Below are positions 6,390 to 13,545 of a DNA stretch of 15,440 nt, in pieces. Numbering within the stretch: position 1 is the first letter of the stretch; each line of letters starts with the position of its first letter. The DNA lies in contig LNEX01000183.1 in the NCBI GenBank assembly GCA_001464165.1, positions 1-15,440 on the forward strand. Reading direction: 5' to 3'. The stretch comes from a bacterium Ga0077546. Lineage in GTDB: Bacteria > Cyanobacteriota > Vampirovibrionia > Obscuribacterales > Obscuribacteraceae. Both the position numbers and the translations under genes were made by a program. The notes under the pieces were generated by a model. That model saw only the letters and a program-made list of their open reading frames with translations, searched no databases and was not told the origin of the DNA.

Positions 6390-6698
6390 CTAGATTTTCT
6401 GCTGTGACAACTCTATAGCAGCCTCAAGTTTCAGCCTGGCTTTTTGAGCACAACTAAAAGCAAAAGACGGATGACGACTGGACATATAGAGCCTCGATAG
6501 CAGAAGCTCTGATTCAGCCTCTTCTATGACGATTGTAGATGTTGCATCTTCAATATTTTGCAGCACTCGGCGACGAGCGCTTAAGATCAGCAAGGCCAGC
6601 ATATACATTTCTTTGCGGGCTTTACTATCGAACGAAAATCCAATAATCACAAACGAGTTGGCCAAAGCAAATAGTGCTAGGCCTAAGATATAGGTCAT
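6390..6698 (-). CDS. Small hypothetical membrane-associated protein
   Basis: This 102-residue protein starts with a hydrophobic helix (residues 3-22, YILGLALFALANSFVIIGF), followed by amphipathic helices rich in Leu, Ala, Arg and Glu. A second helix around 30-42 may also touch the membrane. No known family is recognised. AGGAG sits 6 bases ahead of the ATG at 6698, which makes the start reliable. It begins 20 bases after the stop of the MFS gene, so it is almost certainly cotranscribed with it and may be an accessory subunit. Confidence 0.78.
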   Translation of the reverse strand: MTYILGLALFALANSFVIIGFSFDSKARKEMYMLALLILSARRRVLQNIEDATSTIVIEEAESELLLSRLYMSSRHPSFAFSCAQKARLKLEAAIELSQQKI

Positions 6699-6718
6699 GT
6701 CAAACTCCTATTGAGAAG

Positions 6719-8047
6719 TCAAAGACTTATTCTGGTGGCATCTAACTTTATAGTCATGCGCACGAAATTTGCACCAACGCAGACGCAGAAGAAACCGCAC
6801 ACGAGAAGCGCTAGAGACGGCCCCAAAGCATTTGCCATTAGCCCAATTACAAGAGCGCCCGGTGCGGCAGTGCCCATACTCAAGAAAATGAACAGAGCAA
6901 GCACGCGACCTCGCACACTCTCGTCAGAGATCAATTGCTGCAGAAGTGAGCTAGCGCCGCTCATCATAGCGGTCTGAAAGAGCCCTAAGGGAAGTGCAAT
7001 AGCTAATGCCGATACCAAATTTGGTGCGTAAGCAAAGGCCATCAAAGATATACCAAAACCGACTTCAGCCAGACCAATTCCCTTTGACAGGCGCTTAGTA
7101 TTGGCGAGACCAGCCAGAAGCAAACTAGCCGCTAGAGATCCCAGAGCAGAAAAGACCAGAACTCCACCAAGGGCTCCGGCAGCAAGATGCAAATGCAGCT
7201 GGACAAAGGCCGGGAGAATTACCAGGTATTGAATACCCAGCAATCCCATCACTACATAGAGCTGCATCATTGCTCTGAGAAATGGCTCCCGCCAAACCCG
7301 CCCCACGATGCCGCGAAAGCTTGATGGGCCAACCCTCATAGGCACCCCGGCAGACTGACGACGAGGGAGCCGGATCAAATAAATCGTAATGATTGAAAAC
7401 AGGTAACTAACTGCATTGATTAAAAAGCAAGTGGAAGCTCCCCAATTTGCCAGAATCAGAGCGGCGAGGGCCGGGCCAGCAATGCGTGAAATATGCAGCA
7501 ATGAAGTCGTTAGACTTAATGCGTTAACCAAGTATCCTTTATCTGGAACCGTTTCTCTTACCAGTACTTGCCTTGAAGAAAATTCAAGGGCATCGAGAGT
7601 ACCCTGCACCAGCGTGAAGCCATATAGAACAAACACTGATATCAAGTCAGCGCGAGCAATAAAGAAGAGCGCCAGAGCTAGAAGCAGAGCTAGAGTCTGA
7701 GTGATTAGCAGTACCCGCCTGCTACTCCAACGATCAGCTAAACGCCCTCCTTGATAGACAAAGAGAACGGTGGGCAAGGCTGAAAGAAATTCATTGAAGC
7801 CGAGATTTAGCGCAGAACCGGTTAGAGTAAAAACTAGCCAAGAAAAAGCCATGCTCTGCATGGCAGTTCCAGATATTGAAATTACCTGACCGATAAACAA
7901 AAGCCGGTAATCTCGGAAGCGCAGGGAGCGGAATATCCCGTGGAAAATGGTCTTTTGCGAACTTGAGTTAGAATCAGAATGAGAATTTGAACTTGAAATT
8001 AAACGGCGGCCAGAGTTTCGCTCTGGCCTTTTCAATTTACGAGACAT
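6719..8047 (-). CDS. MFS transporter, probable exporter (MFS_3/EntS-like)
   Basis: This 442-residue protein has about twelve hydrophobic segments. After a Ser/Asn-rich, hydrophilic leader of about 33 residues (SSSNSHSDSNSSS) comes FRSLRFRDYRLLFIGQVIS, then GGRLADRWSSRRVLL. The latter is the loop 2-3 signature of the major facilitator superfamily, in the form typical of EntS-like exporters. Known relatives export siderophores, macrolides and other small molecules by proton antiport. The substrate here cannot be read from the sequence. A second cytoplasmic loop after TM6 (RLPRRQSAGVPM) is normal. The gene starts 63 bases after the HAD gene with no terminator between. GGAG lies about 10 bases upstream of the ATG. 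Confidence 0.92.
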   Translation of the reverse strand: MSRKLKRPERNSGRRLISSSNSHSDSNSSSQKTIFHGIFRSLRFRDYRLLFIGQVISISGTAMQSMAFSWLVFTLTGSALNLGFNEFLSALPTVLFVYQGGRLADRWSSRRVLLITQTLALLLALALFFIARADLISVFVLYGFTLVQGTLDALEFSSRQVLVRETVPDKGYLVNALSLTTSLLHISRIAGPALAALILANWGASTCFLINAVSYLFSIITIYLIRLPRRQSAGVPMRVGPSSFRGIVGRVWREPFLRAMMQLYVVMGLLGIQYLVILPAFVQLHLHLAAGALGGVLVFSALGSLAASLLLAGLANTKRLSKGIGLAEVGFGISLMAFAYAPNLVSALAIALPLGLFQTAMMSGASSLLQQLISDESVRGRVLALFIFLSMGTAAPGALVIGLMANALGPSLALLVCGFFCVCVGANFVRMTIKLDATRISL

Positions 8048-8110
8048 GGCCTTAAGCTCCGCGTTCCAGCAATCTGGTTGCCCAGGCTCTGGTCGATAAA
8101 AATTTGAAAG

Positions 8111-8953
8111 TTATGAAGCTAGTCGTTCAGAAGCCTCGCCATAAATTTGGTCGATAACCAGCTGAACTGCCCGAGCAAAGCTCGTTCTCAAATCGCCTTC
8201 AGGGGCCTGCAAATCACTTGCTTCAATAGTGATCGCTGCTGACACATCCATGGCCACACCAAGACCAGCCCAGCGAAGCAAAGTAGCGTCATTGGTACCG
8301 TCGCCAAAGGCTAAAGTTTCGCCACGGTGATAGCCGTAATAAGTAGCTAATTGGGCAAAGGCAACTGCTTTGTCAGCTCCTAGTGAAACAATCTCGACAG
8401 TCTCGGGGCCCGTAATTTGGCAATCGAGACCAGATGCTACAACTGGAGTAATTGCGGCACAAAAACCAGGAACTTCGTCGGCCGGAAGTGAGTAAACAAC
8501 CTTTGTTACTTCACTTTCTTCATTTAGTTCTGGGTCAAGGAAGAATACCGGAACCTCGCCAACGTGACTCTGGTCGTAGCGGTTCCAGTGCACTTGCGAC
8601 GATACATACACACCATCTCGCAAGTATGAATAGACAGTAACGCCAGAATCAAGACCAAAATCTATAAGTCTTCGTGCTTCTTGGTAGGGCACAAGTTCTT
8701 GCTGCAAAGGTTCTTGCCTGCGGTTCGTGACAATGGCACCATTGCAGCAAATTAGCTCGGTATCAAGCTCTAGCTGGTCATGAAAGCCAATCATATGCTG
8801 AAACAATCGACCAGAGGCAAGAACAATTTGCACCCCGTGCCGTTGTAACAGTTCTATTGCTTTTCTATTCTCCTCACTAATTTGATAATCTGGCCCCAAT
8901 AGAGTGTGGTCGAGGTCTACCGCTGCTATGCGAAAAGGAAAGGCATTTTCCAT
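8111..8953 (-). CDS. Cof-type HAD-IIB family phosphatase
   Basis: This 280-residue protein shows all four HAD motifs. Motif I is VDLDHTLL with nucleophile Asp13 and acid Asp15, motif II is ASGRL with Ser47 (45-50), motif III Lys is in GADKAVAF (Lys195), and motif IV is GDGTND (217-222), which binds Mg2+. The large cap domain between motifs II and III marks subclass IIB (Cof/sucrose-phosphate-phosphatase type). Such enzymes dephosphorylate sugar phosphates, flavin or cofactor phosphates and similar metabolites. The substrate cannot be told here. The gene lies between an unknown gene and an MFS exporter in one minus-strand run, and faces a Ter locus across a divergent spacer. HAD phosphatases are also known members of Ter-linked biosynthetic modules. 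No strong Shine-Dalgarno site precedes the ATG at 8953. Confidence 0.93.
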   Translation of the reverse strand: MENAFPFRIAAVDLDHTLLGPDYQISEENRKAIELLQRHGVQIVLASGRLFQHMIGFHDQLELDTELICCNGAIVTNRRQEPLQQELVPYQEARRLIDFGLDSGVTVYSYLRDGVYVSSQVHWNRYDQSHVGEVPVFFLDPELNEESEVTKVVYSLPADEVPGFCAAITPVVASGLDCQITGPETVEIVSLGADKAVAFAQLATYYGYHRGETLAFGDGTNDATLLRWAGLGVAMDVSAAITIEASDLQAPEGDLRTSFARAVQLVIDQIYGEASERLAS

Positions 8954-8962
8954 ATAACAATC

Positions 8963-8979
8963 CGGCAGAGAAGCTGCCG
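8963..8979 (-). other. Short GC-rich hairpin ahead of the HAD gene
   Basis: CGGCAG (8963-8968) and CTGCCG (8974-8979) form a perfect 6-bp stem with a 5-base loop. It lies in the 54-base gap between the 9008 stop codon and the ATG at 8953. No T tract follows on the minus strand, so it may adjust expression within the run rather than end it. Confidence 0.4.
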
Positions 8980-9007
8980 TTCGAAAGAATGCTGATGAAG
9001 GTCAAAT

Positions 9008-9466
9008 TTAAGTGTTTTTTGCTTGAACTAAGGCATCGAGTCGTCGCTGTTCAAGCACATTGTAGATGCGCATCTGCAAGCTTATTTGCTTCATTGTTGC
9101 TACAAGTTTCCCCAACAGATCTTGAGGAAGATCAACAATGCCTGGCATCTCGATGCCTTCAAGAGAACCGCCAACGACTTCTACAAGCCTTGCCATCAAG
9201 GCATTGCGGTAGACGAATGTAGTGAGTATCGTTTCTTGCTCTTGCACGAGGTCGCCGTGCCAAGATCCTGTCGCTTGAGGCTTTTGAGGCAGCTTTAGTC
9301 CGTCAATATTGCCTCCCAATAAAACGATCTCGGCAAGCAAGACTTTATTGCTTGCTTCGAAGCAAGCTGTGAAAAGAGCTGCTAGTTCAGCCATTGACTG
9401 CACCTCCTTCAAGGCAGGTACGAAGTTGAACCAATTCGGGATTTGAGACACATTGCGATTATTCAT
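9008..9466 (-). CDS. Hypothetical protein with an internal repeat
   Basis: I do not recognise this 152-residue protein. It is mostly helical, without a signal peptide or membrane segment. Two similar blocks are visible: VLLAEIVLLGGNIDGLKLP (42-60) and ALMARLVEVVGGSLEGIEMP (89-108). Both are a hydrophobic helix, then a GG-x-(I/L)-(D/E)-G-(L/I) turn ending in a proline, so the protein may have arisen by internal duplication. The C-terminus (MKQISLQMRIYNVLEQRRLDAL) looks like an amphipathic helix. The ATG at 9466 has no convincing Shine-Dalgarno site. It is the first gene of the minus-strand run that continues into the HAD and MFS genes. Confidence 0.72.
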   Translation of the reverse strand: MNNRNVSQIPNWFNFVPALKEVQSMAELAALFTACFEASNKVLLAEIVLLGGNIDGLKLPQKPQATGSWHGDLVQEQETILTTFVYRNALMARLVEVVGGSLEGIEMPGIVDLPQDLLGKLVATMKQISLQMRIYNVLEQRRLDALVQAKNT

Positions 9467-9540
9467 GGTGATTACTACTGATAGGTGAAAGGGAAAAATT
9501 CTTGGATTTGTTGAACTTAGACTGAACCAAAGATGAACCT

Positions 9541-9565
9541 ACTCAAACGCCGCTGGCGTTTGAGT
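9541..9565. other. Perfect 11-bp stem hairpin
   Basis: ACTCAAACGCC (9541-9551) and GGCGTTTGAGT (9555-9565) are exact reverse complements around a 3-base loop GCT. No T tract follows on either strand. On the minus strand it would lie about 75 bases ahead of the ATG at 9466, so it could belong to that gene's leader or be an operator-like site. Confidence 0.6.
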
Positions 9566-9713
9566 TATGTATTGAAGTCTGGTGCTTAGGGCCTAAATAG
9601 TTATTTGTTCCAAATTAAATGAAAGAGAGTATGTCTACCAGCTTAAGCGCTTGCCATCTTGCAAACCAAGCCAATTAGCTTACGCCCGACTAATGTTGCC
9701 GATAGAGGGGTCG

Positions 9714-9926
9714 CTAGCTAGACACGAGGCGCTCATTACGACAAGTAAAGTGGGCTCGCAGAGCTAAGAAACCTCCTTGACTTCGATTGAGAGGCAAGTA
9801 AGGTTCGAGCCAACTTTTAGTGGCACTCAAGTCTAGGGCGTCAAACCATCCAGCTGTGGAGTTTTCCTCACCGCTATCGGCCCCTCGCTCTAGCTCTTTT
9901 GCGAAACGGCCACCATTGATAGTGCC
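9714..9926 (-). pseudogene. Possible gene remnant without a start codon
   Basis: On the minus strand there are 70 codons without a stop between a TAG at 9929-9927 and a TAG at 9716-9714. The translation has normal amino-acid composition (for example GGRFAKELERGADSGEENS and GGFLALRAHFTCRNERL), but there is no ATG or GTG at a sensible place and no ribosome binding site. It may be the 3' end of a decayed gene or a chance frame. I do not recognise the family. Confidence 0.2.
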
Positions 9927-10183
9927 CTACGCTTCTTGCTATCAATAATGTATCTTTCCGCATTTCCCTATCTGAGTTTTTTTCGACAACACCGCCAGCA
10001 ACAATACCTATCATCATTCAAATCACTTTTCGCTGGGAATTTCCTCAGCAGTATCTATATAGATGGAGCATCTGACGTCATTTGTTTCGTTTGTCTTCGA
10101 ATGATTAGTGCTGTTTTCTTGCCCGTGCTCGTGTAGTTGATTCTCTAGGTAGTCGATAAAGGAAAGCTTCTTCAGGCAGACAA

Positions 10184-10232
10184 ATCCTTATATGAGGATA
10201 TTGTTGGCCGAAGGACAAACAACAACAACAAT
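10184..10232 (+). promoter_or_regulatory. Palindromic box and CAA-rich leader ahead of terB
   Basis: ATCCT (10184-10188) and AGGAT (10195-10199) flank TTATATG in a 16-base imperfect palindrome whose centre resembles a -10 element. This is a plausible operator overlapping a promoter. It is followed by a leader with several CAA/AAC triplets (about 10216-10231), which should be unstructured and favour ribosome loading. No -35 element of normal quality was found. Assignment is tentative. Confidence 0.3.
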
Positions 10233-10249
10233 TGAATCAGGAGACTGTT

Positions 10250-10693
10250 ATGGGATTTTTTGATAATTTGAAAAATGCTGGAACCGAATTAGCTACTCGC
10301 GCCAAACAATTCCAGAACACAAACTTCAAAGAAGCGACGATTGCTATTGTGGCGTTAATTGCAGCAGCCGACGGATCTATCTCAACTGAAGAAAAGGCAT
10401 CGGTAGCCCAAGCAATTGTGTCGATTGAAGCTCTCAAAGTATTCAAAGCACGTGACCTTGGAGACTTGTTCAACCGTTACTGCGACGATGCAGTTAATCA
10501 GTTTGCCCGGCTAGACCTTATTAAGAAGGTTCAAAAACTTCAGGGCAATTCTGATAGCGCGATCACCGCGATCAAAATCGGTATCATTGTTGCAAACAGC
10601 GATGGAAACTTTTCAAAGGAAGAAAAGGATGTAGTTCGCGAACTTCTCCGCGCTACCGGTCAGACCGAAGCTGCTCTTGGCGTAAAGCTCTAG
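10250..10693 (+). CDS. terB: Tellurite-resistance family protein TerB
   Basis: I chose the ATG at 10250 (147 residues) because AGGAG lies 6 bases upstream; an in-frame TTG at 10232 lies ahead of that site. The protein begins MGFFDNLKNAGTEL, like classical TerB. It contains two matching acidic helix-turn units, AADGSISTEEK (39-49) and NSDGNFSKEEK (116-126), that are characteristic of the TerB fold and proposed to bind divalent metal. TerB is a cytoplasmic all-helical protein that joins TerC at the membrane and TerD-type proteins in metal-dependent stress complexes. The original phenotype is tellurite resistance, but roles in phage inhibition and oxidative stress are known. It is the first plus-strand gene of the locus and is followed by a terminator. 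Confidence 0.93.
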   Translation: MGFFDNLKNAGTELATRAKQFQNTNFKEATIAIVALIAAADGSISTEEKASVAQAIVSIEALKVFKARDLGDLFNRYCDDAVNQFARLDLIKKVQKLQGNSDSAITAIKIGIIVANSDGNFSKEEKDVVRELLRATGQTEAALGVKL

Positions 10694-10743
10694 ATTTCGT
10701 CTCGACATTATCTCTCATACTGATTTCTTGAGCACGCCGTGAT

Positions 10744-10793
10744 AAGTAGATTGAGTTCTCCTTCGAGTTCGCCTTCGAGTCCTCAATCTATTT
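10744..10793 (+). terminator. Terminator-like hairpin after terB
   Basis: TAGATTGAG (10747-10755) and CTCAATCTA (10782-10790) pair perfectly, and the stem grows to about 12 bp with the flanking AAG and TTT (one G-U). The loop holds a direct repeat of CCTTCGAGT. A T-rich stretch follows (TTTCTC). It probably ends the terB transcript, at least in part. Confidence 0.62.
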
Positions 10794-10870
10794 CTCACAT
10801 GGAGATTTCTCAAAGCCTCTTAACCGCTCAGAACACCAGCAAAACTCAATCAAAAAACAACTGAAACTTT

Positions 10871-11536
10871 ATGTGGATTCTTGCCATTCCAATCGGGTCT
10901 CTAGCATTACTTGGCGCCTTCCTCGCGGCTCAGAAGCTAAGTAAGTTCTTCAAGCGCTCAAAAATCGGGGGGACAAACTCCGAAGCGCTAGCTTATGGCA
11001 CTATCGTCCTGTCAACTGCTTTCATGGTCGTACCATGGTTGCTGCCTCCCATTGGCATCTTACGCGGCCTTGTTGCAATCGCATTCCTTATTTACTTGCT
11101 TCTTGGGATGCAGCAAATTTACCGTATGTACAAGGCCACCCGACGAGCAGCAGATCTAACGGTAATGACAGTCACGTCTGTAGCAGTTGGCCTTGACCGC
11201 AAGACACTTGCTGACTCGCTGTTAAAAGTTGCTGCTCTTGTAGCCAGTCAAACTCCCGAGATTAGTGATCAATTGACCACGACTCTGAAGCGCCTCCCCG
11301 AATTTGTTGATGCTCAAACTACTTCAACTCTAGAAGCTCGGCTTCAGCCTTTAGTCTCAGAAGCCTCCGATGCCTTCGGTAAGGTGGCACTCTTGCAAGA
11401 CCTTCAAGTGCTTCGCGCTTACCCTGACCTCGCGCAAAAAGCATCTGTTCTCGCACATAATCTTGCAAAAGATTCTCGTGGCCCAATCATTGCCACAACG
11501 CTTGTAGAAATCGATCAGGCTCTTGGTCTGAAATAG
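10871..11536 (+). CDS. Unrecognised membrane protein between terB and terC
   Basis: This 221-residue protein has a first membrane helix at 3-20 (ILAIPIGSLALLGAFLAA), then a short basic loop (KFFKRSKIGG), and two more hydrophobic helices at about 42-60 and 64-82. The remaining ~135 residues are soluble and helical (KTLADSLLKVAALVASQTPEI, LPEFVDAQTTSTLEARLQPL, and a closing VEIDQALGLK). I do not recognise the family and see no catalytic motif. Its place between terB and terC, in the same direction and with a 52-base gap to terC, suggests a membrane partner of the Ter complex. The Shine-Dalgarno site of the ATG at 10871 is weak, so the exact start is moderately sure. Confidence 0.78.
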   Translation: MWILAIPIGSLALLGAFLAAQKLSKFFKRSKIGGTNSEALAYGTIVLSTAFMVVPWLLPPIGILRGLVAIAFLIYLLLGMQQIYRMYKATRRAADLTVMTVTSVAVGLDRKTLADSLLKVAALVASQTPEISDQLTTTLKRLPEFVDAQTTSTLEARLQPLVSEASDAFGKVALLQDLQVLRAYPDLAQKASVLAHNLAKDSRGPIIATTLVEIDQALGLK

Positions 11537-11588
11537 CATTCGCTTTAGACATTTCAACACGAACACTCTCATAACTAGCAGGACATTT

Positions 11589-12647
11589 ATGACTCATTCG
11601 ATACTTCAATGGGGCTTTTTTGCCGCCATTGTCTCTACGATGATGGCAATTGATCTCGGCGTCTTCAATAAGAAGGCTCATGAAATTAGCATTAAAGAAG
11701 CCGCCATTTGGTCGGTAGTATGGGTGCTTACTTCGCTGGCCTTCGCTGGCTGGGTAGGCTATTCACTCGGTGCCAAGAGTGCGGGACTGTTCCTGACCGG
11801 CTACATTCTTGAAAAATCGCTCTCCGTTGACAACCTGGCTGTCTTCATTATGGTCTTTGCCTACTTTGGCGTTGAATCAAAGTATCACCACAAGGTTCTC
11901 TACTGGGGCGTACTTGGTGCAATACTTTTCCGAGTTTTAATTCTTGGAACTGGTACTGCACTGATTGCTAACTTCCACTTCTTGCTCTTCGCCTGCGCCA
12001 TAATATTAGGTATGGGTGCATGGAAGATGTTCACGTCAGATGATGATGACGAAGACGTTAATCCTGAGCAACTTTGGCTGGTTCGCCAATTTCGAAAATT
12101 TGCTCCGATCACCGATGACTACGACGAAGATAAATTCACGGTTCGCAAAGCCGATGCTGAGAATGGTGGCAAACTACGAACATTCTTTACTCCCCTTGCA
12201 GTCGTATTACTTTCAGTCGAAGCACTGGATTTGATGTTTGCCACAGACAGCATTCCCACCATTTTGGCTGTTTCTTCTGATCCGTTCATTGTTATTACGT
12301 CGAACGTCTTTGCTATACTTGGTCTACGGTCGCTGTATTTCATCTTGGCTGCACTCATGCCTATGCTTTGCTGGTTGAATGAAGGCATCGCCTTAGTTCT
12401 AGGTTTCATTGCTGTAAAGCTTGTGCTTAGCTCCTTCGGTGATGTGATTGAATTGATCAACAAAGGAATAGCATTAGTCAATCCTGATTTTAGCCAGCTG
12501 CCAGTTGTCCATGGACCTGAGATTCCTGTTGCCATCTCACTGTCGGTAGTTGGATTGCTGCTAGCCGGTTCAGTGTTGCTTTCGATTTTCTTTCCGAAGA
12601 TTGAAGATAAGGTAGACGCATCTGAAGACAACGGTGACGCTTCATAA
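11589..12647 (+). CDS. terC: TerC family integral membrane protein
   Basis: This 352-residue protein has about eight or nine hydrophobic segments and both family signatures: LEKSLSVDNLAVF (74-86) and FTPLAVVLLSVEALDLMFATDSIP (200-223, quoted in part by its key Glu211, Asp214, Asp220). The buried acidic residues are thought to form a metal site; TerC relatives such as Alx and MeeF/MeeY-type proteins act in manganese export or metal loading of exported proteins. A cytoplasmic acidic loop (DDDDED at 151-156, TDDYDED at 175-181) is typical of the family. AGGA lies about 5 bases ahead of the ATG at 11589. TerC is the membrane anchor of Ter complexes, and TerB is a known partner. A strong terminator follows the gene. 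Confidence 0.95.
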   Translation: MTHSILQWGFFAAIVSTMMAIDLGVFNKKAHEISIKEAAIWSVVWVLTSLAFAGWVGYSLGAKSAGLFLTGYILEKSLSVDNLAVFIMVFAYFGVESKYHHKVLYWGVLGAILFRVLILGTGTALIANFHFLLFACAIILGMGAWKMFTSDDDDEDVNPEQLWLVRQFRKFAPITDDYDEDKFTVRKADAENGGKLRTFFTPLAVVLLSVEALDLMFATDSIPTILAVSSDPFIVITSNVFAILGLRSLYFILAALMPMLCWLNEGIALVLGFIAVKLVLSSFGDVIELINKGIALVNPDFSQLPVVHGPEIPVAISLSVVGLLLAGSVLLSIFFPKIEDKVDASEDNGDAS

Positions 12648-12686
12648 TTCGCCTATTGAATCACTCTTCGAATTGTAGCTACAAGT

Positions 12687-12721
12687 AGGAGGCTTCTTCA
12701 CAGAAGCCTTCCTTTCTTTTT
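12687..12721 (+). terminator. Strong intrinsic terminator after terC
   Basis: AGGCTTCT (12690-12697) and AGAAGCCT (12702-12709) form a perfect 8-bp stem with a 4-base loop, extended by further G-C and G-U pairs below. TTTCTTTTT follows directly (12713-12721). This is a textbook Rho-independent terminator about 40 bases past the terC stop codon. Confidence 0.9.
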
Positions 12722-12779
12722 CATAGGTTTATTTTTTTGGCCTTCGTTGCCAAGAGATTTGTAATTTAGGAGCAATTCA

Positions 12780-13502
12780 GTGGCAAATCTAAGAAGGAAC
12801 ATTGCCTGGGCCACGTTAATGGTCCTAATCGTCGCTGGTCTCTATATGGAGTTCCCAGCACTGATCTCTTTGATTTTAGTATTTGCGATTGTCATTTACT
12901 TGACCTTCCAAGACTGGAAAAGCCCATCGGCTAATCTTGGTCGATTGAAAAATTCAGCCAATCGCAAGCTGTCAAACTTTTCTCAGAATTTTTCTATGCC
13001 TCATTCAACAAACACAGCCAGAGCCAAGGGGCGACGCAAAAACTCAAACAGAGTAGCTCTTTTAACTGGTCTCTCTGCATTCGGCCTAACAGTAGAAGGA
13101 CCAAAGAACTGGCGCTATCCCTTCTTGCGGCAACGTGCTTATGGCATTGCCAAAACGACACTAATAGAGCATGAGATCTTCGCTAGCAACAAGGAGCAGT
13201 GGCTGACTGATAGCAATACTGCCAGCTTGAAAGTTGCGATTTTCGTAGAAGAATTCCAGGGAGAAATTCGACTCACTGTGCAAATCGAAGTTGTTGGCAA
13301 AGTAACAATTACTCGCAGCTCAGCCAGCATAAGCGAGGCAGCTAGCCTGTGGAAAAACGCCGTAACGCGACTAACGAGTCGCACTGAACTTACATACGAC
13401 CTAGAAGATTCAGTAATTGCAGCCTTCAACGCCTTATTGCGCGACTACTTTGGCTCTACCCACGGCAGTCAGCGCAGCCATTTTCTTCCACCTGGAAGCT
13501 AG
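12780..13502 (+). CDS. Unrecognised membrane-anchored protein in the Ter locus
   Basis: The start is GTG at 12780, fixed by TAGGAG 7 bases upstream; the product has 240 residues. Two closely spaced hydrophobic helices occupy about 8-43 (WATLMVLIVAGLYMEF, then LISLILVFAIVIYLTF). A basic Ser/Asn/Lys-rich linker follows (about 46-95), then a soluble domain of about 140 residues with mixed strands and helices (RYPFLRQRAYGIAKTTLIEH, IFVEEFQGEIRLTVQIEV, DSVIAAFNALLRDYFG). I do not recognise the family. The gene lies between terC and the StiP-type gene with a 43-base gap to the latter, so it is probably cotranscribed with the biosynthetic genes and may tie them to the membrane. Confidence 0.8.
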   Translation: MANLRRNIAWATLMVLIVAGLYMEFPALISLILVFAIVIYLTFQDWKSPSANLGRLKNSANRKLSNFSQNFSMPHSTNTARAKGRRKNSNRVALLTGLSAFGLTVEGPKNWRYPFLRQRAYGIAKTTLIEHEIFASNKEQWLTDSNTASLKVAIFVEEFQGEIRLTVQIEVVGKVTITRSSASISEAASLWKNAVTRLTSRTELTYDLEDSVIAAFNALLRDYFGSTHGSQRSHFLPPGS

Positions 13503-13545
13503 TTGAACAATTTTAATTACTTTAGAAGAACCAAAAAGGAATCTC

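Larger units (their letters stand above)
9467..10249. other. Divergent spacer between two gene runs
   Basis: This 780-base interval lies between the first minus-strand gene and terB on the plus strand, so promoters for both should be here. I found no -35/-10 pair that I would defend. It contains a perfect 25-base hairpin (9541-9565), a start-less open frame on the minus strand (9714-9926), an inverted repeat ATTGATAG/CTATCAAT (9915-9922 with 9939-9946), and a palindromic box plus CAA repeats close to terB. A plus-strand open frame at 9936-10136 begins with TTG without a ribosome binding site and is hydrophobic throughout; I do not accept it as a gene. Confidence 0.5.

Noticed and set aside
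9802..9811. GGTTCGAGCC, similar to a tRNA T arm
   Set aside because: No acceptor stem, D arm or anticodon arm could be built around it on either strand.
9936..10136. Plus-strand frame of 66 residues ahead of terB
   Set aside because: It has a TTG start without a ribosome binding site, hydrophobic and aromatic composition typical of AT-rich noncoding DNA, and no recognisable motif.
12119..12631. Long frame antisense to terC (170 codons)
   Set aside because: It is a shadow of terC: Ser/Thr-rich translation without a start signal, fully inside a confident gene.
12737..12765. TTGGCC and TGTAAT at a 17-base spacing, resembling a promoter for the 12780 gene
   Set aside because: The -10 box ends only about 14 bases before the GTG start, so transcription would begin at or after the Shine-Dalgarno site, which is clearly present.
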